From Campylorhamphus procurvoides (taxonomy: Eukaryota > Chordata > Aves > Passeriformes > Dendrocolaptidae), in NCBI GenBank assembly GCA_013396655.1, contig WBMV01000447.1:446013-510012 (forward strand): a stretch of 64,000 nt of DNA, written 5' to 3'. This document shows, piece after piece, positions 40,800 through 51,744 of this stretch. The notes beneath the pieces were generated by a model. The model made no database searches and was not told the DNA's origin. It worked only from the letters and a program-made list of their open reading frames with translations. The translations under genes and the position numbers were made by a program. Position 1 is the stretch's first letter; every line of letters begins with the position of its first letter.

Positions 40800-41466
40800 C
40801 TACCTTCATGAATCTGAACTTCTACCACATGCTTCTTCAGCCTCCTCCTTTCCATATCAGAGTCTTAGGCTTTTTAGCCCTTGCTTTGTCTCCTTGATCA
40901 TCACTTGCCCCTCACTGCACCTTATCCAACTCCATAATCTGTTTTGAATGCAGAGACAAGAACTGCTCACTATGGGGATGCAAGAAGATTTTATACAAGG
41001 TTCCCAAAGCCTTCTTGATGGTGTCCCTTATTTTGATGACAATGTTGGTTGCTTCTGCTGCTGTAGTAGTCAAGACAGACTTCAGCAAATGGTCAGTGAT
41101 GCCAATGCCAAGTGCTCTTTCCCAGATGTAACAGGCAGTTTAAAATTCATATAATTAGGCACAATTTAGATTATTTTTCCCAGCCTGCATCACCTTACTT
41201 TAAAATACACTAATGCTCATCTACCAACCTGGATAACTGTCACCTACAGGTTATTGATAAAGACATTGAATAAATCTAGTCTGAGTTCCAAACCCTAGCG
41301 GACTCTATTTCTGATTGATTAAGCCCCACACCTTGCTTCCTACACTTCAGTCAGCTTTCAGCCAACAACAGCTTCCAGCTCTCTGGCATCTTAGTTACTG
41401 AAGAAACCTCTGGTGCAGAGCTATGTCACAGGCTTTGACAAATGCAACTGTATAAATGCACACATA
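40800..41466 (-). mobile_element. Ancient CR1 LINE, 3' portion, antisense (outer element)
   Basis: The minus strand carries degraded CR1 ORF2. An RT block LFNVFINNL lies at about 41245-41275, preceded (higher coordinates) by AFVKACDIALHQ near 41420-41445, like the AFDTVPH block of CR1. Toward the 3' side there is a KLPVTSGKEHLALA-like stretch near 41090-41145 and more diverged C-terminal sequence down to about 40800. The distance between blocks is shorter than expected, so internal deletions occurred. Stops and frameshifts are frequent. The element resumes at 41919 after a younger CR1 insertion. Confidence 0.65.
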
Positions 41467-41918
41467 TCATAGAATGGTTTGGGTGAGAAGGGAGCTCAAA
41501 GATCATCTAATTCCAAACTCCCTGCCATGGGTAGAGACATCTTCCACTCGATGAGGTTGCTCAAACTCCCCCAACTTGTCCTTGAACACTTCCAGGGATT
41601 TTGTTCCCCCTTCTCCTGTCACTACATGCCCTTGTGAAAAGTCCCTCTCCAGACCTCCTGTAGGGCCCCTTTAGGTATTGGAAGGTTGCTTTAAGGTCTC
41701 CCTGGAACCTTCTCTCTGCCAGGCTGAACAACTCTAACTCTCTCAGCCTGTCTTTGTAGGAGAGGTTCTCCAGCCCTCTGATCATCTTCATGGCCCCTCT
41801 GGACCCACTCCGTATCCTGTGTTGGGGGTCTCAGAGTACTGAGTACTCTGAGAATTTAGTACGCAGGTTGGGTTTCAGAAGAGCAAAGTGGAGGAGGGAA
41901 AACACCTTTCTCGGCATG
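41467..41918 (-). mobile_element. Younger CR1 LINE 3' fragment nested in an older CR1, antisense
   Basis: Starts on the plus strand with 'atcatagaatggtttgggtg' (terminal octamer side) and reads as the minus-strand CR1 C-terminus. A frame from 41791 encodes KMIRGLENLSYKDRLRELEL, a later GDLKATFQYLKG and GEGLFTRACSDRRRGNKI, closely like the copy at 51745. It continues 5'-ward to about 41918 with the 'gtgttgggggtctcagag' segment. It is 5'-truncated and sits between two parts of a more diverged CR1 in the same orientation. Confidence 0.9.
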
Positions 41919-42680
41919 TATATGTAAATCTGTATATACATATAAAATGACCACTAAGTCCCCTTCACTCATTGTCCTCACAGTCCTTCAGTGGATGAGT
42001 AAAACAGGATCTCCCTTTTCAGAAGACATAGCTCTTTCTCGTAAGACTGTCATTTCACTGAGCTCAGTGCCTTTGTTCTTCCTTACAGACTCCCCCAAAA
42101 GGTACCAGAGCTGGAAATCGGTCTCAGAGGTTGGTAGCTCCCACCACTGAGACAACTAGCTCATGGCCCTTGAGCTGCTTTCTCAAGGCCTTCTTCTAAA
42201 TGAGAGCTTCACTGGAGACACATCAGTCCCCGGGCACCGCGCCTGATTGTAATGGTGGGTTATGTGACTTGGCCAGCAGTCTCACAGTTGAGATCCTTTG
42301 GGATACTCTTATGAATGCCGTCTGGTCCTGATTACTTATTGACCTCTTTTATCTGCTTGGTTTAATACTTCCTGCGCACATCTGTTGAGTGGAGCTGGCT
42401 CTTCTGACTTGTTTGCTGCATCAGACACATAAATACCCCAACATCTTTGGCAAGCAAAAGTGAATTCATGGAGTTTTTCTGCTGTGACCTTGTTGCTCCT
42501 AAGGGATCTTTTGCCACAAAGCAGCTCTACCAGTTCCAAAGTTGTCTTTCGTCTTTTAATGGGTTTACAAAACTTACTGTTGTTAGCCAGAACATCCTTT
42601 ACCAGATGCTTTTCACTTTTTTTTCCTCTTTGATGCACTTAGTTTCCTCCCCATATTTGGCCTGCCATGGTACAGCTTTC
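41919..42680 (-). mobile_element. Ancient CR1 LINE, 5' portion, antisense (outer element)
   Basis: The minus strand at about 42312-42335 encodes SGPDGIH, the conserved start of the CR1 reverse transcriptase (family form PGPDGIHP). Upstream of it on the minus strand, 42440-42490 encodes KVTAEKLHEFTFAC, matching the linker before the RT where CR1 has an ELLNEFFASVF-like block. This places the fragment 5' of the RT blocks found at 41245-41445, in the order expected for one element split by the 41467-41918 insertion. The outer left limit near 42680 is approximate. Confidence 0.65.
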
Positions 42681-45600
42681 CCGTTTTCCTCATCTGGACA
42701 ACCTTTCTGCTTTCTAAATGAAGATCTTTTCCTTGTAATAGTCTTGCTAACTATTCTGCTTAGAGACATCAGGCTCAGTATTTATTAGAATGTCTCTTTC
42801 TTTTGGAATGTAGACTTCTAACACAGATTTTGTTGAATTTTCTGTTTGTTTTTCTAAACAGCCCTCAAAATTATGTGGGTTTCTTCCTTTGGGGACTGCT
42901 TCTCTGTCCCACAATGCTGCTGAACCCAGCTCTACTGTGATTGCCAGTCCAGGGCTCCCTCTACCCTAAACCTGCTTGAACCAGGAACTGTGCAGCTCTA
43001 CAGATCAAATGCAGAATAGCATCTTATATTGCAGATTTGTTTGCAGGACTAATTATTCTGGGAATCAGGCAGTTGTTGCACATGGACATCATATCTCATT
43101 CTACTGCAGCACTGCATTTTTATAAAGACACCCAAAATCTTCTGCTATTGCTGCCTGCTTTCATCTTCCTACCTTCACTTAATGTTTTCTGGTAACTGTC
43201 ATAATAATGATAAGGAGTTCAGTACTGCATTCCTAGTACTATGCTTTTATTACTGGAGGATGTGATGTCTGCCTACAAGAACTCTGTGGTGCTTCTCTTT
43301 AGTGCTAATATTTTTATACTGTTGCAAGTTATATTGTCCCTCATGCACCGTGTCACTCCTCCACCTGTGCATCCTACACTATCATTACCATAAAGCTGGT
43401 AGCACAGCAACACAGGCTGCCATTGATTATTCTTTCTCCTGCAGGTCTCTGAGGTTTCCCTTGTACCATGGTCAAGGTTTTATGCCAAGCGTGACCGCAC
43501 CCCTGTTGCTTTTTTGGCTTTGAGCATCGGTGCAGAATTACCTGTAAGGTTTGTTTTTGATCAGATATTCAAGATAGCAAGTGCCAGTCAACTGGATTTG
43601 TGGGCAGTTGGAGTTGTTTTTCCTGGTTATTGCTGTTGGGCTTTATTACCCTCTTGGCCTTGGCTGGAGTTCACTGTCCTCACAAGTTTTGCCAGTTCAG
43701 CCCTTTGCCCTCCTATGCCTATCAGCTCTCCTGCTGCCTTTGACTAAATATTTCTCTGCAAACCTTTCAGTCTGCAAAAACCAGCAGCCTCAGTTTACGT
43801 TGGGTGCAGTGTAGTCTCTCATTCCTATATCACTTGCCTGTGTTCCCTCAGTCACTCACACACCCAAATTTCTACCCTCTCCTGCCTTATCCTTGCACTG
43901 AAATGATGGGTCTGAGCTAAGCTTCTCTCTTGCCTCATAGCTGAGCCCCCGAAGATTGCACCTTCATTCCTGGGATCCACAATGACCACAGCCACCACCA
44001 GCTCCTCTCTCACACCCCCAAGTGCTCTGCACAGATACCGCAGATGGTCCTTGAGCAGACCTGCTTCTTCTGAGCTCCTGCTGAGCCACTGTTGCCTCAA
44101 GACAGCCAGCCTCATCCCTCCATGTCCCCAGCCCCTTGCTCTGCTCATGCACACACAATACCTGCGCTGGCAAGGTGGACACACAAATCACACTCCAGAC
44201 GGTTTATAGGGTAGCTCCTACTCTGCTGCTAGACTGCTACCTGCATCCTGAGCTTAGAATATGATAGTTTTGAGGCATTTTTATTAGTTTAGTATCTCCT
44301 TCATATAAACAAATCTCCTCTTACTTTTGCTCCATCAGCTCCCCACCTGGCTTGCACACCTATTCATTTGTAAAGGGTGTTAGACTCACCTTAGGCAAGG
44401 AGTGTCTTTCTGTTATCACTTTACTTTAAATCTCACTCAAGTCAGGCTAAGATAAAAGGAAAAATATATCTTCATAATAAATATATGCAAGTTATAGATA
44501 TATGTAATTTATAAAAAAAGATAAATATTTATTTATTAAATTCATACCAATCAAGCTGCAAATATTTTTAAAAGACTCCACATAGGCAAAGAAGACAAAA
44601 ACCCACCCAAACTTCACATTGAATCCAGTTATGCAGCAGTTATTTCAAAAAAGTCTCCCTTTTTCTTGCTCAGCTTATGTTCTCTCTATCCTGCCAGGGA
44701 GATTGTCAGAGCCTCAGGACATGTGTCAGCTGCTTCCATTTTATAGTTACCATCAGGGAAACTCATATATATAAAAAAAACCCCTCCTGGTAGAGAATTT
44801 TCATCACAGAAGTCTTGAAGTACCACTTAAGAGAGAGTCCCATTTCAATCCCTATTCTCTCTTTTTTTTTTTTTTCATCAGAGGGCTGAAGTTAGATCTT
44901 ACTGCAAATCTCCCATCTTTTGGGAGACCCCAAAAGGCCCTACAGGTGCAGTCTCTCACCCTGAACCGACCCTGTTTATTCCTGACCCGGGAGACCATCT
45001 GGACGCTCTTGCTGAAAACAAAGCTTATTGCCTAACCTTAGCTGGCTAATAACAGTTCCTGCATTCAAGGGGGGGTAAAATTCTCCCCTCCTCCTATGTG
45101 GTTGCTTCAGGTAGTTCTATGTGAAATAAATCTTTCACTTCACCTTTCTTTCTACATTCATCTCTGTGTTAAAACACAGCTAATAAGAGTGTCTGCATAT
45201 GATAATTGCATGTGTTGTTGCTGCCTCTGTACTGAGCACAGGCACCATGGTGATTAAGAGCTTTCAGTTGACAGGTCTCCAATCTCTTTCTCTTAGCTAA
45301 CCCATAACAGCTTGTAACTTTTGTTTGGATAACTTAGAGAGGTATCTCAGTACTGACTTTCTTCCCAGGGTCAACAATATTGTATTTTCTCAGTTGTACA
45401 TGCGCATCTACTTTTAGTCTAGGTCTTTATCTGGAAAGAGAATTGAGGAGCATTTGTTCAGTTAAAGCACAAAATATCTTTAATGGTAGTTGTTAGCCAG
45501 ATACTCTCATATGAAGAGCCTGAGCAAAGTGCCTCAGGCCCTGTGCTTGTAGTGTGCTCTCAAGGGTGCAGAGACCCAAAGGCTTTTCACCAACTGAATT

Positions 45601-47559
45601 TGCATTGCCCTAATCCTATCCTTCATCAGAGAGCATTGGACTCCTCTACATCATGGCTTTCACACACAACAGAAAGGTTTCAACAGGTGGCAGATCTCTT
45701 CACTAACATTTTCTTCTGTTTTGGGGTTTCTAAAGGAAAGGATGCTTGGACCGTAGGAAAGCACAGTCAGAAGGGCTCTTCCCTTTGCAGAACCTCAGGC
45801 TGCAATTTTTTTCCCTGCAAAATGGGGAGATCCGATTCATCTAGGGGAAAAGCTGGTCTTTGAACCCACACAGAAAACAGGTATATAAGACAGTTGTTGT
45901 GTACAGAAAGCCAAACCCATTAAAAGTCCTTTGGTTGCAAAAGATTTGTTTTTAGAAAAAGTATTTTCCCTCTCTCCTCTGTGAGAAAAGAGGATCTCAA
46001 ATGAGGAGATTTTTTTTAGGAGTACATGTGTTTAGCTGAGCCCAAATATTCATTAAGAGCCCAGCCCAGGATTGTGCTTCCCACACTCCCCCTCTCAGTG
46101 AGGCTGAGTAAAAGGTGACTGCAGTGACATATCTGTTTGTGATTTGCTATATTAAGTGATTAGGAAAGACTTGGAGACACCACCCTGAAGATACCATGGG
46201 CTGCTCTGAACACAGGCCAGGCTTCCACACCATGGCTTGAGTTTGAAATTAGATCCCCATTCACAGCACACTGGGAATACCACACTGGGTAACTAGGAGT
46301 CTGGAACACCCAAATCTAGAGCCCACTTTTACCCCCAAAGAGACTCCACCTGTGCAAATAAATAAGTTTCTAATTGTGAAGCCACTGAGGTTCAGAATAA
46401 GAGGGATGATGCAGTCATGTAGTGTGGACACATTATCACTCTCATTGAGGCAAATTAAAAGCTTTTTTTTTCATGCATCTAGAAATGCCATGTAGTTGTG
46501 GGTTTTAGGCTAAAATTTTCCATGCCTCATCTTCAGATTATGTTGGCAGATGCAAAGAGGGAATTGCTCTGGCTATCAAACAAGAAACATTACTGAAACC
46601 TTCCTTTGAAAATACTACTAGCTGCATGACAGCTGAGAGAAGAAATCAAGAGTTCAGCAAGGAAATAGACACTGATGAGAGCAAAAATTATTTAGAGTGT
46701 TTTAGTGATGAGTGGTTTTGATTTGATTGAATTATAGCCTCATAGGAGGAAAAATGCCACTCTGTGCACACAGTCCATTTTCTCAGAGGCCATTTTCATT
46801 AAGGTTACAAATGTGGGCTGCCTTGGAAGCAGCATCTACAGTGTGTGTAGATGACTGTCTGGTGCAGAGCAGTTAACACAAAGGAGGTTGAGAGAATGGT
46901 AAATGAAGCAAAAGTCCCACAAAAAGAGACATAGAAAGCCATCAGAAGCTGACAAGGAAGAAGAAATGCAGTGCAAGGGGGAGGGAATTAGAAAAGGAAC
47001 AATGCATAATTAGCATGGTATTTGCACAGTGTTTAATGTCCTTACTTTATACATCTATCAATATACCTCTGGTATTGCTTAGTAAATGCTGGCAAAAACA
47101 TATCAGAAAATTTTCACTGGTTCCAAAAGGCAAATTCAGTTCTTTTGGCTTTCCATTCTCATTTGAAATGCAGACTTACCGGTAGACAGTGATTTCTTTT
47201 CTGATCAGGCTTAGATGTGTCATGGAAGGTGACTGGGGACTCAAAACCTCCCTGCCATGAAATGGCTGACAGCCAGTTAGCTTGTTTTGCACAGCAAGGC
47301 TCAGAGACTTGTCATTAAAACATACGACACAGCACTCATCTCTAAAAGGCATTACTTTCATAGGTTGACGCAACAACCAGCTGGTGTAAAACTGAAACTG
47401 TGTGGGGCTGACTTGGGACTTTATGCCTTTAGATGTGTATTTACTGGGACAGGGTGAGTAATTACTCATTAATACTTATTCCCCAGTGTCATCTGAATCT
47501 TGCAATTTCTACGCTCAGTGAAATAGTCCCAAATAGCCAAATTCCCTGCCCAGCCTGTA
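42681..47559. other. Non-coding upstream region of CYSLTR2
   Basis: No coding exon recognised. Open frames here (for example 45483-45863, +, and 43852-44184, -) lack domains. A T14 run lies at 44862-44875, and AT-rich sequence at 44450-44560. One locally GC-richer patch at about 44900-45010, containing CCCGGGAGACC, has no identity I can give. The 5' untranslated exon(s) implied by the splice acceptor at 47595 may lie here or farther upstream. Confidence 0.6.
44862..44875. repeat. Poly-T run (14 T)
   Basis: Uninterrupted T14 after CTCTC. No associated element is recognisable. Confidence 0.85.
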
Positions 47560-47595
47560 ACCCAGCACTCACACCATTTCTTTTCACTTTGGCAG
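47560..47595 (+). promoter_or_regulatory. 3' splice site of the CYSLTR2 coding exon
   Basis: A CTCAC branch-point-like sequence (47568-47572) is followed by a pyrimidine-rich tract (47576-47590) and GGCAG, giving an exon start at 47596. The start codon follows after four bases. This arrangement, in which 5' UTR exons splice just ahead of an intronless coding frame, is common in the leukotriene and purinergic receptor families. The partner donor exon is not identified. Confidence 0.75.
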
Positions 47596-47599
47596 AAAA

Positions 47600-48550
47600 A
47601 TGGAGAGCCTGGCTCAGACTATGAATATTTCCAAGATGGCACTAGATGACAACTTCACTAACAGCTCCTTCAACTGTCCAATTGATGGCTTCAAACAAGT
47701 AATTTATCCCATCATGTATCTCTTCATCTTCTTCCTGGGCACTGTTGGAAATGGCCTCTCTGTTTATGTTTTCTTCCAGCATTCAAAGAGAACATCAGTA
47801 AATATTTACATGCAGAACTTGGCAATTTCAGACCTCATGTTTGTAAGCACTTTGCCCTTTCGGGCCACATATTTCCTGTTGGGATCACGGTGGATATTTG
47901 GTGATATCACCTGCAGGCTCATGACTTACAGCTTGTATGTGAATATGTATGGCAGCATTTATTTTCTCACCGTGCTCAGCGTGGTTCGTTTCATAGCCGT
48001 TGTCTACCCATTCAAACACAGACAAATAACCAACACAAAGGATGCCAAAATCATTTGTGCAGCCATATGGGTCTTCGTGCTGGCAGCTGCCTGCCCCATG
48101 TTAAACAATAGAGTCGCTGGATACAACAATGCAGTCAAATGCTTGGATCTCCACCCCTCCAACACACCCAGACTCTTCATGATGAACAGCTTTGTCCTTG
48201 TCGTGGGCTTCATTCTGCCATTTTGCACAATTGTTTTCTGCTATGTCTTTACAATCAGAGCGTTGCTCAAGTCCAGGACTCTGCAGAACAAGAGGGTCGT
48301 CTGTCACAAGAAGGCACTATTAACCATCATCATCACTCTTATCCTCTTCCTCGTCTGTTTCCTGCCATATCACGTACTGCGAACTGTCCACCTGATGTAC
48401 AGCGACTACAACAAGGCCAACCTACCCGTGCACAAAGCACTGGTGGTCACCCTGTGCCTTGCTGCCACAAACAGCTGCTTCGATCCCATCCTCTATTACT
48501 TTGCTGCTGAAAATTTCAAAGCAAAAATGAGAAGTTTGTGGTGCAGGTAG
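47600..48550 (+). CDS. CYSLTR2: Cysteinyl leukotriene receptor 2
   Basis: Rhodopsin-class GPCR of the plasma membrane for LTC4 and LTD4, coupling mainly to Gq and calcium release. The frame is 316 codons, intact, in one exon. Visible features: N-glycosylation sequons at N9, N18 and N21; GN in TM1 (50-51); LAISD in TM2 (74-78); C105 and C181 as the extracellular disulfide pair; VRF (129-131) in place of DRY; CFLPYH in TM6 (253-258); DPILY in TM7 (295-299); helix 8 near 304-314 with C315 as a possible palmitoylation site. K32, Y113 and Y117 correspond to positions lining the ligand pocket in the human receptor. The block SLYVNMYGSIYFLTVLSVVR strongly favours subtype 2 over CYSLTR1. ATG 47600 has A at -3 and G at +4, and lies 4 bases after a splice acceptor; M8 and M13 are weaker alternatives. 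The protein ends about two residues after helix 8, roughly 30 residues shorter than the human 346-residue form. Confidence 0.95.
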   Translation: MESLAQTMNISKMALDDNFTNSSFNCPIDGFKQVIYPIMYLFIFFLGTVGNGLSVYVFFQHSKRTSVNIYMQNLAISDLMFVSTLPFRATYFLLGSRWIFGDITCRLMTYSLYVNMYGSIYFLTVLSVVRFIAVVYPFKHRQITNTKDAKIICAAIWVFVLAAACPMLNNRVAGYNNAVKCLDLHPSNTPRLFMMNSFVLVVGFILPFCTIVFCYVFTIRALLKSRTLQNKRVVCHKKALLTIIITLILFLVCFLPYHVLRTVHLMYSDYNKANLPVHKALVVTLCLAATNSCFDPILYYFAAENFKAKMRSLWCR

Positions 48551-48571
48551 TCAATGCAGACTTGCAAAACA

Positions 48572-48606
48572 ATATATATATATATACACATATATACATA
48601 TGTATG
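48572..48606. repeat. AT/AC alternating microsatellite
   Basis: Almost perfect purine-pyrimidine alternation (ATATAT, then ACACAT, ATATAC and ATATGTAT) beginning 22 bases after the CYSLTR2 stop codon. Likely polymorphic in length. Confidence 0.9.
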
Positions 48607-48608
48607 AT

Positions 48609-48633
48609 TCTAGATATCTAGGGGATATCTAGA
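48609..48633 (+). other. Perfect hairpin in the CYSLTR2 3' UTR
   Basis: Arms TCTAGATATC (48609-48618) and GATATCTAGA (48624-48633) are exact reverse complements with a 5-base TAGGG loop. It directly follows the AT microsatellite and would form a stable local stem in the mRNA. Confidence 0.8.
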
Positions 48634-50812
48634 CTGCATTCATACTGTTCAATGACAGAAGCTGTGTGGTGTGCTGCTAGCCAACCTGCATCTCTGCTGC
48701 TCAGTGTCAGGTGCCTTTGGAGCAAAAGTTTCTGGGAGAGAGATCTTTGGGGATGGTGAAAACTGAGTCAGGATGATCAGAGGACAGATGCCCTGGTCTT
48801 CTTCTGTTTGGCAGTCTATAGACACCTCTGGTATTCACCCTCTGCAGGACATGGGATTGAAAGGAAATTGCCTTGCTACCAGAATCCCTTTATTTTGCTT
48901 CATAATACTCAGCCAGTGGCTCAAAGGGAAACTGCTGACCTGACCATTTCAGTGCCTGTACCTGAAGCTCTGTGCTCCATTTCCAGATATTTTCAGGGGC
49001 ACCTGGTTCAGGCACTGTGATTCTCAGCAGGTTCATAGTACCCTGTCACTTCCCCTTGCAAACACTGGCAAAAGGTTTGTACATAAAGAAATGTAAAACA
49101 TCACTGATGCCTTCTGCTGAGGCTGACTTAAAAAGCAGGTAGAGAGACAAACAGGGCCCAGCACTGGTTCAGGCTGCTCAGAAGGCACTAAAAGGTCTAA
49201 ATTTTCCACCAGCCAGCCACCAAGGTATTTCGCTTAACGGTTCACTGATTGTCAAGCGAGAGAATGATTTCAAGCAAATGGCATCAGCATGGAGTGTTGT
49301 GGGCAAGGTGACTGCTGGCAGCGAGGGCAGGATGTGGGCACCCAGAGCACCAGGCTGCACCCTGCAGCTCTTCACGTCTGTGCTGATTCTTTCAAGGTCA
49401 TTGCAATACTTGTTTTTATGCCCAGTGGTGCCAGTGCTTTTCTGAAAGCTGAAGCTCAGCAGCTCAATTCCCATGCAGAGATCCAAAGACAAACTTCTAA
49501 AATTATTTTGGTCCAAACATGTAGTTAGGGAGTGGTTTCCTCTGCACAGGTAAACCAATCTGACAGCAAACTACTGCCAGAAGCATCCCTAATCCCTCAC
49601 ATCCTGCTTGCTCTAAAAAGGACACTGATCCCTTTTCTCATAAGATTAAATTCCAGGTATTTTGAACTCCTTGACATCAAACATGAATGAATGAAACAGG
49701 GAAGAACTAAGCCAGGAACAGGAGGAAAAACAGGCAGCAGAGAAGGGGGAGGAGAGCTGTTTTAGAAAGCAACAGGAAGCTACACCTATGTTTGCAAAAT
49801 TTCATCAAATGGCTGCCTGTATTTTTAAGTCTCTGAATATTTCCTAAATATATTTGCTAAAATTCAGACCTAAGTGAAAACAGACTCCAAACTCAGTTTG
49901 ACCACATTTAGATTTTGGCTTTAATTACCTCATCTTTTACTAAAACAGACAAGAAGTTTAGTCATATTTTCCAGGAAAGCAGCTGGTCTCGTATGAAAAT
50001 TAACAAAAATGCTGAAAGCCTGTGAAATTCACCCAAAGACAGGTTTCTGTCAGTGAAGGTACTTCTCAATGCTCTGAAGGTTTTCTGGAGAAAGCAATCT
50101 GTAAACTGAATATTACTGCTCCCAAACAAAAATAACAACAGCAGGCTATTTTCAACTCTGTTTAAAATATACGGAAAACAAATCATTGCTGGTGAGGTGG
50201 AAAAACACATGGCAAATCACTGGGAAAGACACATTTTTCTTGGCTATCTAAGGGTTATGTTCAATCCACTTCAGTCACTTGATGCTGCCTTTAATGTAAG
50301 CACAGGGTTTTATCACTAAAGTTCATGCTCCAAATCCTAATTTGAATAACGCAGCTGCATACCTGAGAGGTGACCTAATGATGCCATGTGAACTCCTGCA
50401 GTACTTGATCCCATGCTATTGATGAAAAAGGGAATATTAGCACTAGATTGCAGTGTGAATATGATCAAGATAGTAACCTGTGCAGATAGAAAAGACATAC
50501 CATTGCAAGGAAGGGGAAAACACTTTTTCTGTGGTTTTCACCCATCAGGAGTAGACCTGAGTAGCAACAAGTGACAAGCTTGAAGCCTTTCATGAGATAC
50601 CATACGCTTTAAATACTGCAAGGGAATGGAAAAAATTAGCCACAATCTAATCTCACCAAAGTGTTTTTGTTTGTATCTGTCCAATGCACCTTATTATCTG
50701 ATAATTTTGCATCTAGAAGATACATGTATCTCACTTTTAAGATCACTCTTTTTTTTTATTGATCATGCTATGACTTTGTTGGCAATTGAATTAACTGTCA
50801 GACCTGTGTTTT

Positions 50813-50818
50813 AATAAA
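50813..50818 (+). terminator. Candidate polyadenylation signal for CYSLTR2
   Basis: AATAAA, followed at about 50840-50855 by a T-rich segment (ATGTTTTTATATTG) that could serve as the downstream element. It is the first canonical signal after the stop codon on the plus strand that I found. Use of an earlier ATTAAA at 49645 cannot be excluded. Confidence 0.45.
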
Positions 50819-51744
50819 CTAGATTTACTAGTGGCTGAAGATGTTTTTATATTGATTGCATGGCTGACAAGGAATCTGTTCAGTGTGCAGGGGAGAAAGA
50901 CAAAGAAACAGATATTGAGTTTCTCTAAGTGGGCCATCATTTCACAAGAGAGAAATGTCTTTGGAGGTGTGAGAACATCCTACTAACTTATTCACATTAC
51001 TAACGAAATAGTGGGGAACATCAGTTAAAATGTGAGGTGCAGATATAGTAAGAGATTTTTTTAAAATATGGCTTACTTACAAAAGGATTCAAGATCATCC
51101 TTGTTAGGGATCTTCTCAGGAGGCTTTAAGAACACTTGTATAACATGCCGTGTTCCCACTAGCTGTCATTTCTCCATATGGTATCCTTCCATGCCTCTGC
51201 TCAGAGAACAACCCAGGCTCCTTTCACTGTGAAAGTATCATAGTAAAAACATAGTAAAAAAACCCCACCATATTTATTCTAAAAAATAAAGCTCATGACA
51301 GTTAAATTGCTAGCAATGCCTCCAGCTTCCTCGAGGGACCACATACCCTTTAAAAATTACTTTGATATGTTTTCTCTATTTTCCAGGAGGCAAAATGTAA
51401 AAATAGCTATGTGCATAGAAAGTTAAAGCACCAGTAAACTTTTGAGCCTGAAGGATACATAAGAACAGGAAATGAAGCCTTTAAGTGACTGGAACCCTTC
51501 ATATGCCTGTTTTCCTGTCATTCAGGGAAGTCCTGATACTTCTAGACAAAGCTAATTTTTCAGTCCAAAGCTACACTAATAGAGAGATTTTCTAACGTAG
51601 TCTTGCTTGAGCCTGAACCACTTGACTTTCAGCAGAAGGAAATCCCACTCTTCACATTAGGTTTTTAGCCCTGGTTCAGGAGCATGCGTGCCTATGATTG
51701 CCTGATGGAGTGGTGTCACAGTGTGCAGGGAAGCAGCACATGAT
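50819..51744. other. Non-coding, nothing recognised
   Basis: No coding frame of interest, no clear repeat. Ends at the boundary of a sense CR1 copy. Confidence 0.6.

Larger units (their letters stand above)
48551..50812 (+). other. Probable CYSLTR2 3' UTR
   Basis: No further coding sequence in the receptor frame; a second in-frame stop follows after 18 codons (48605). The region opens with an AT/AC alternating microsatellite and a perfect hairpin. A weak ATTAAA lies at 49645-49650 and the first full AATAAA at 50813. The frames at 48808-49020 (+) and 49178-49558 (-) have no domain features. The real 3' end needs transcript data. Confidence 0.55.

Noticed and set aside
44900..45010. A GC-richer patch with CCCGGGAGACC, considered as an LTR edge or SINE
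   Set aside because: No terminal repeats, primer-binding site, tRNA-like promoter boxes or target duplication could be seen.
48139..48510. A 123-codon plus-strand frame overlapping CYSLTR2 in another phase
   Set aside because: It lies wholly inside the receptor coding sequence, is rich in His, Gln, Pro and Leu as expected from a shifted frame of membrane-protein codons, and shows no domain. A shadow of CYSLTR2.
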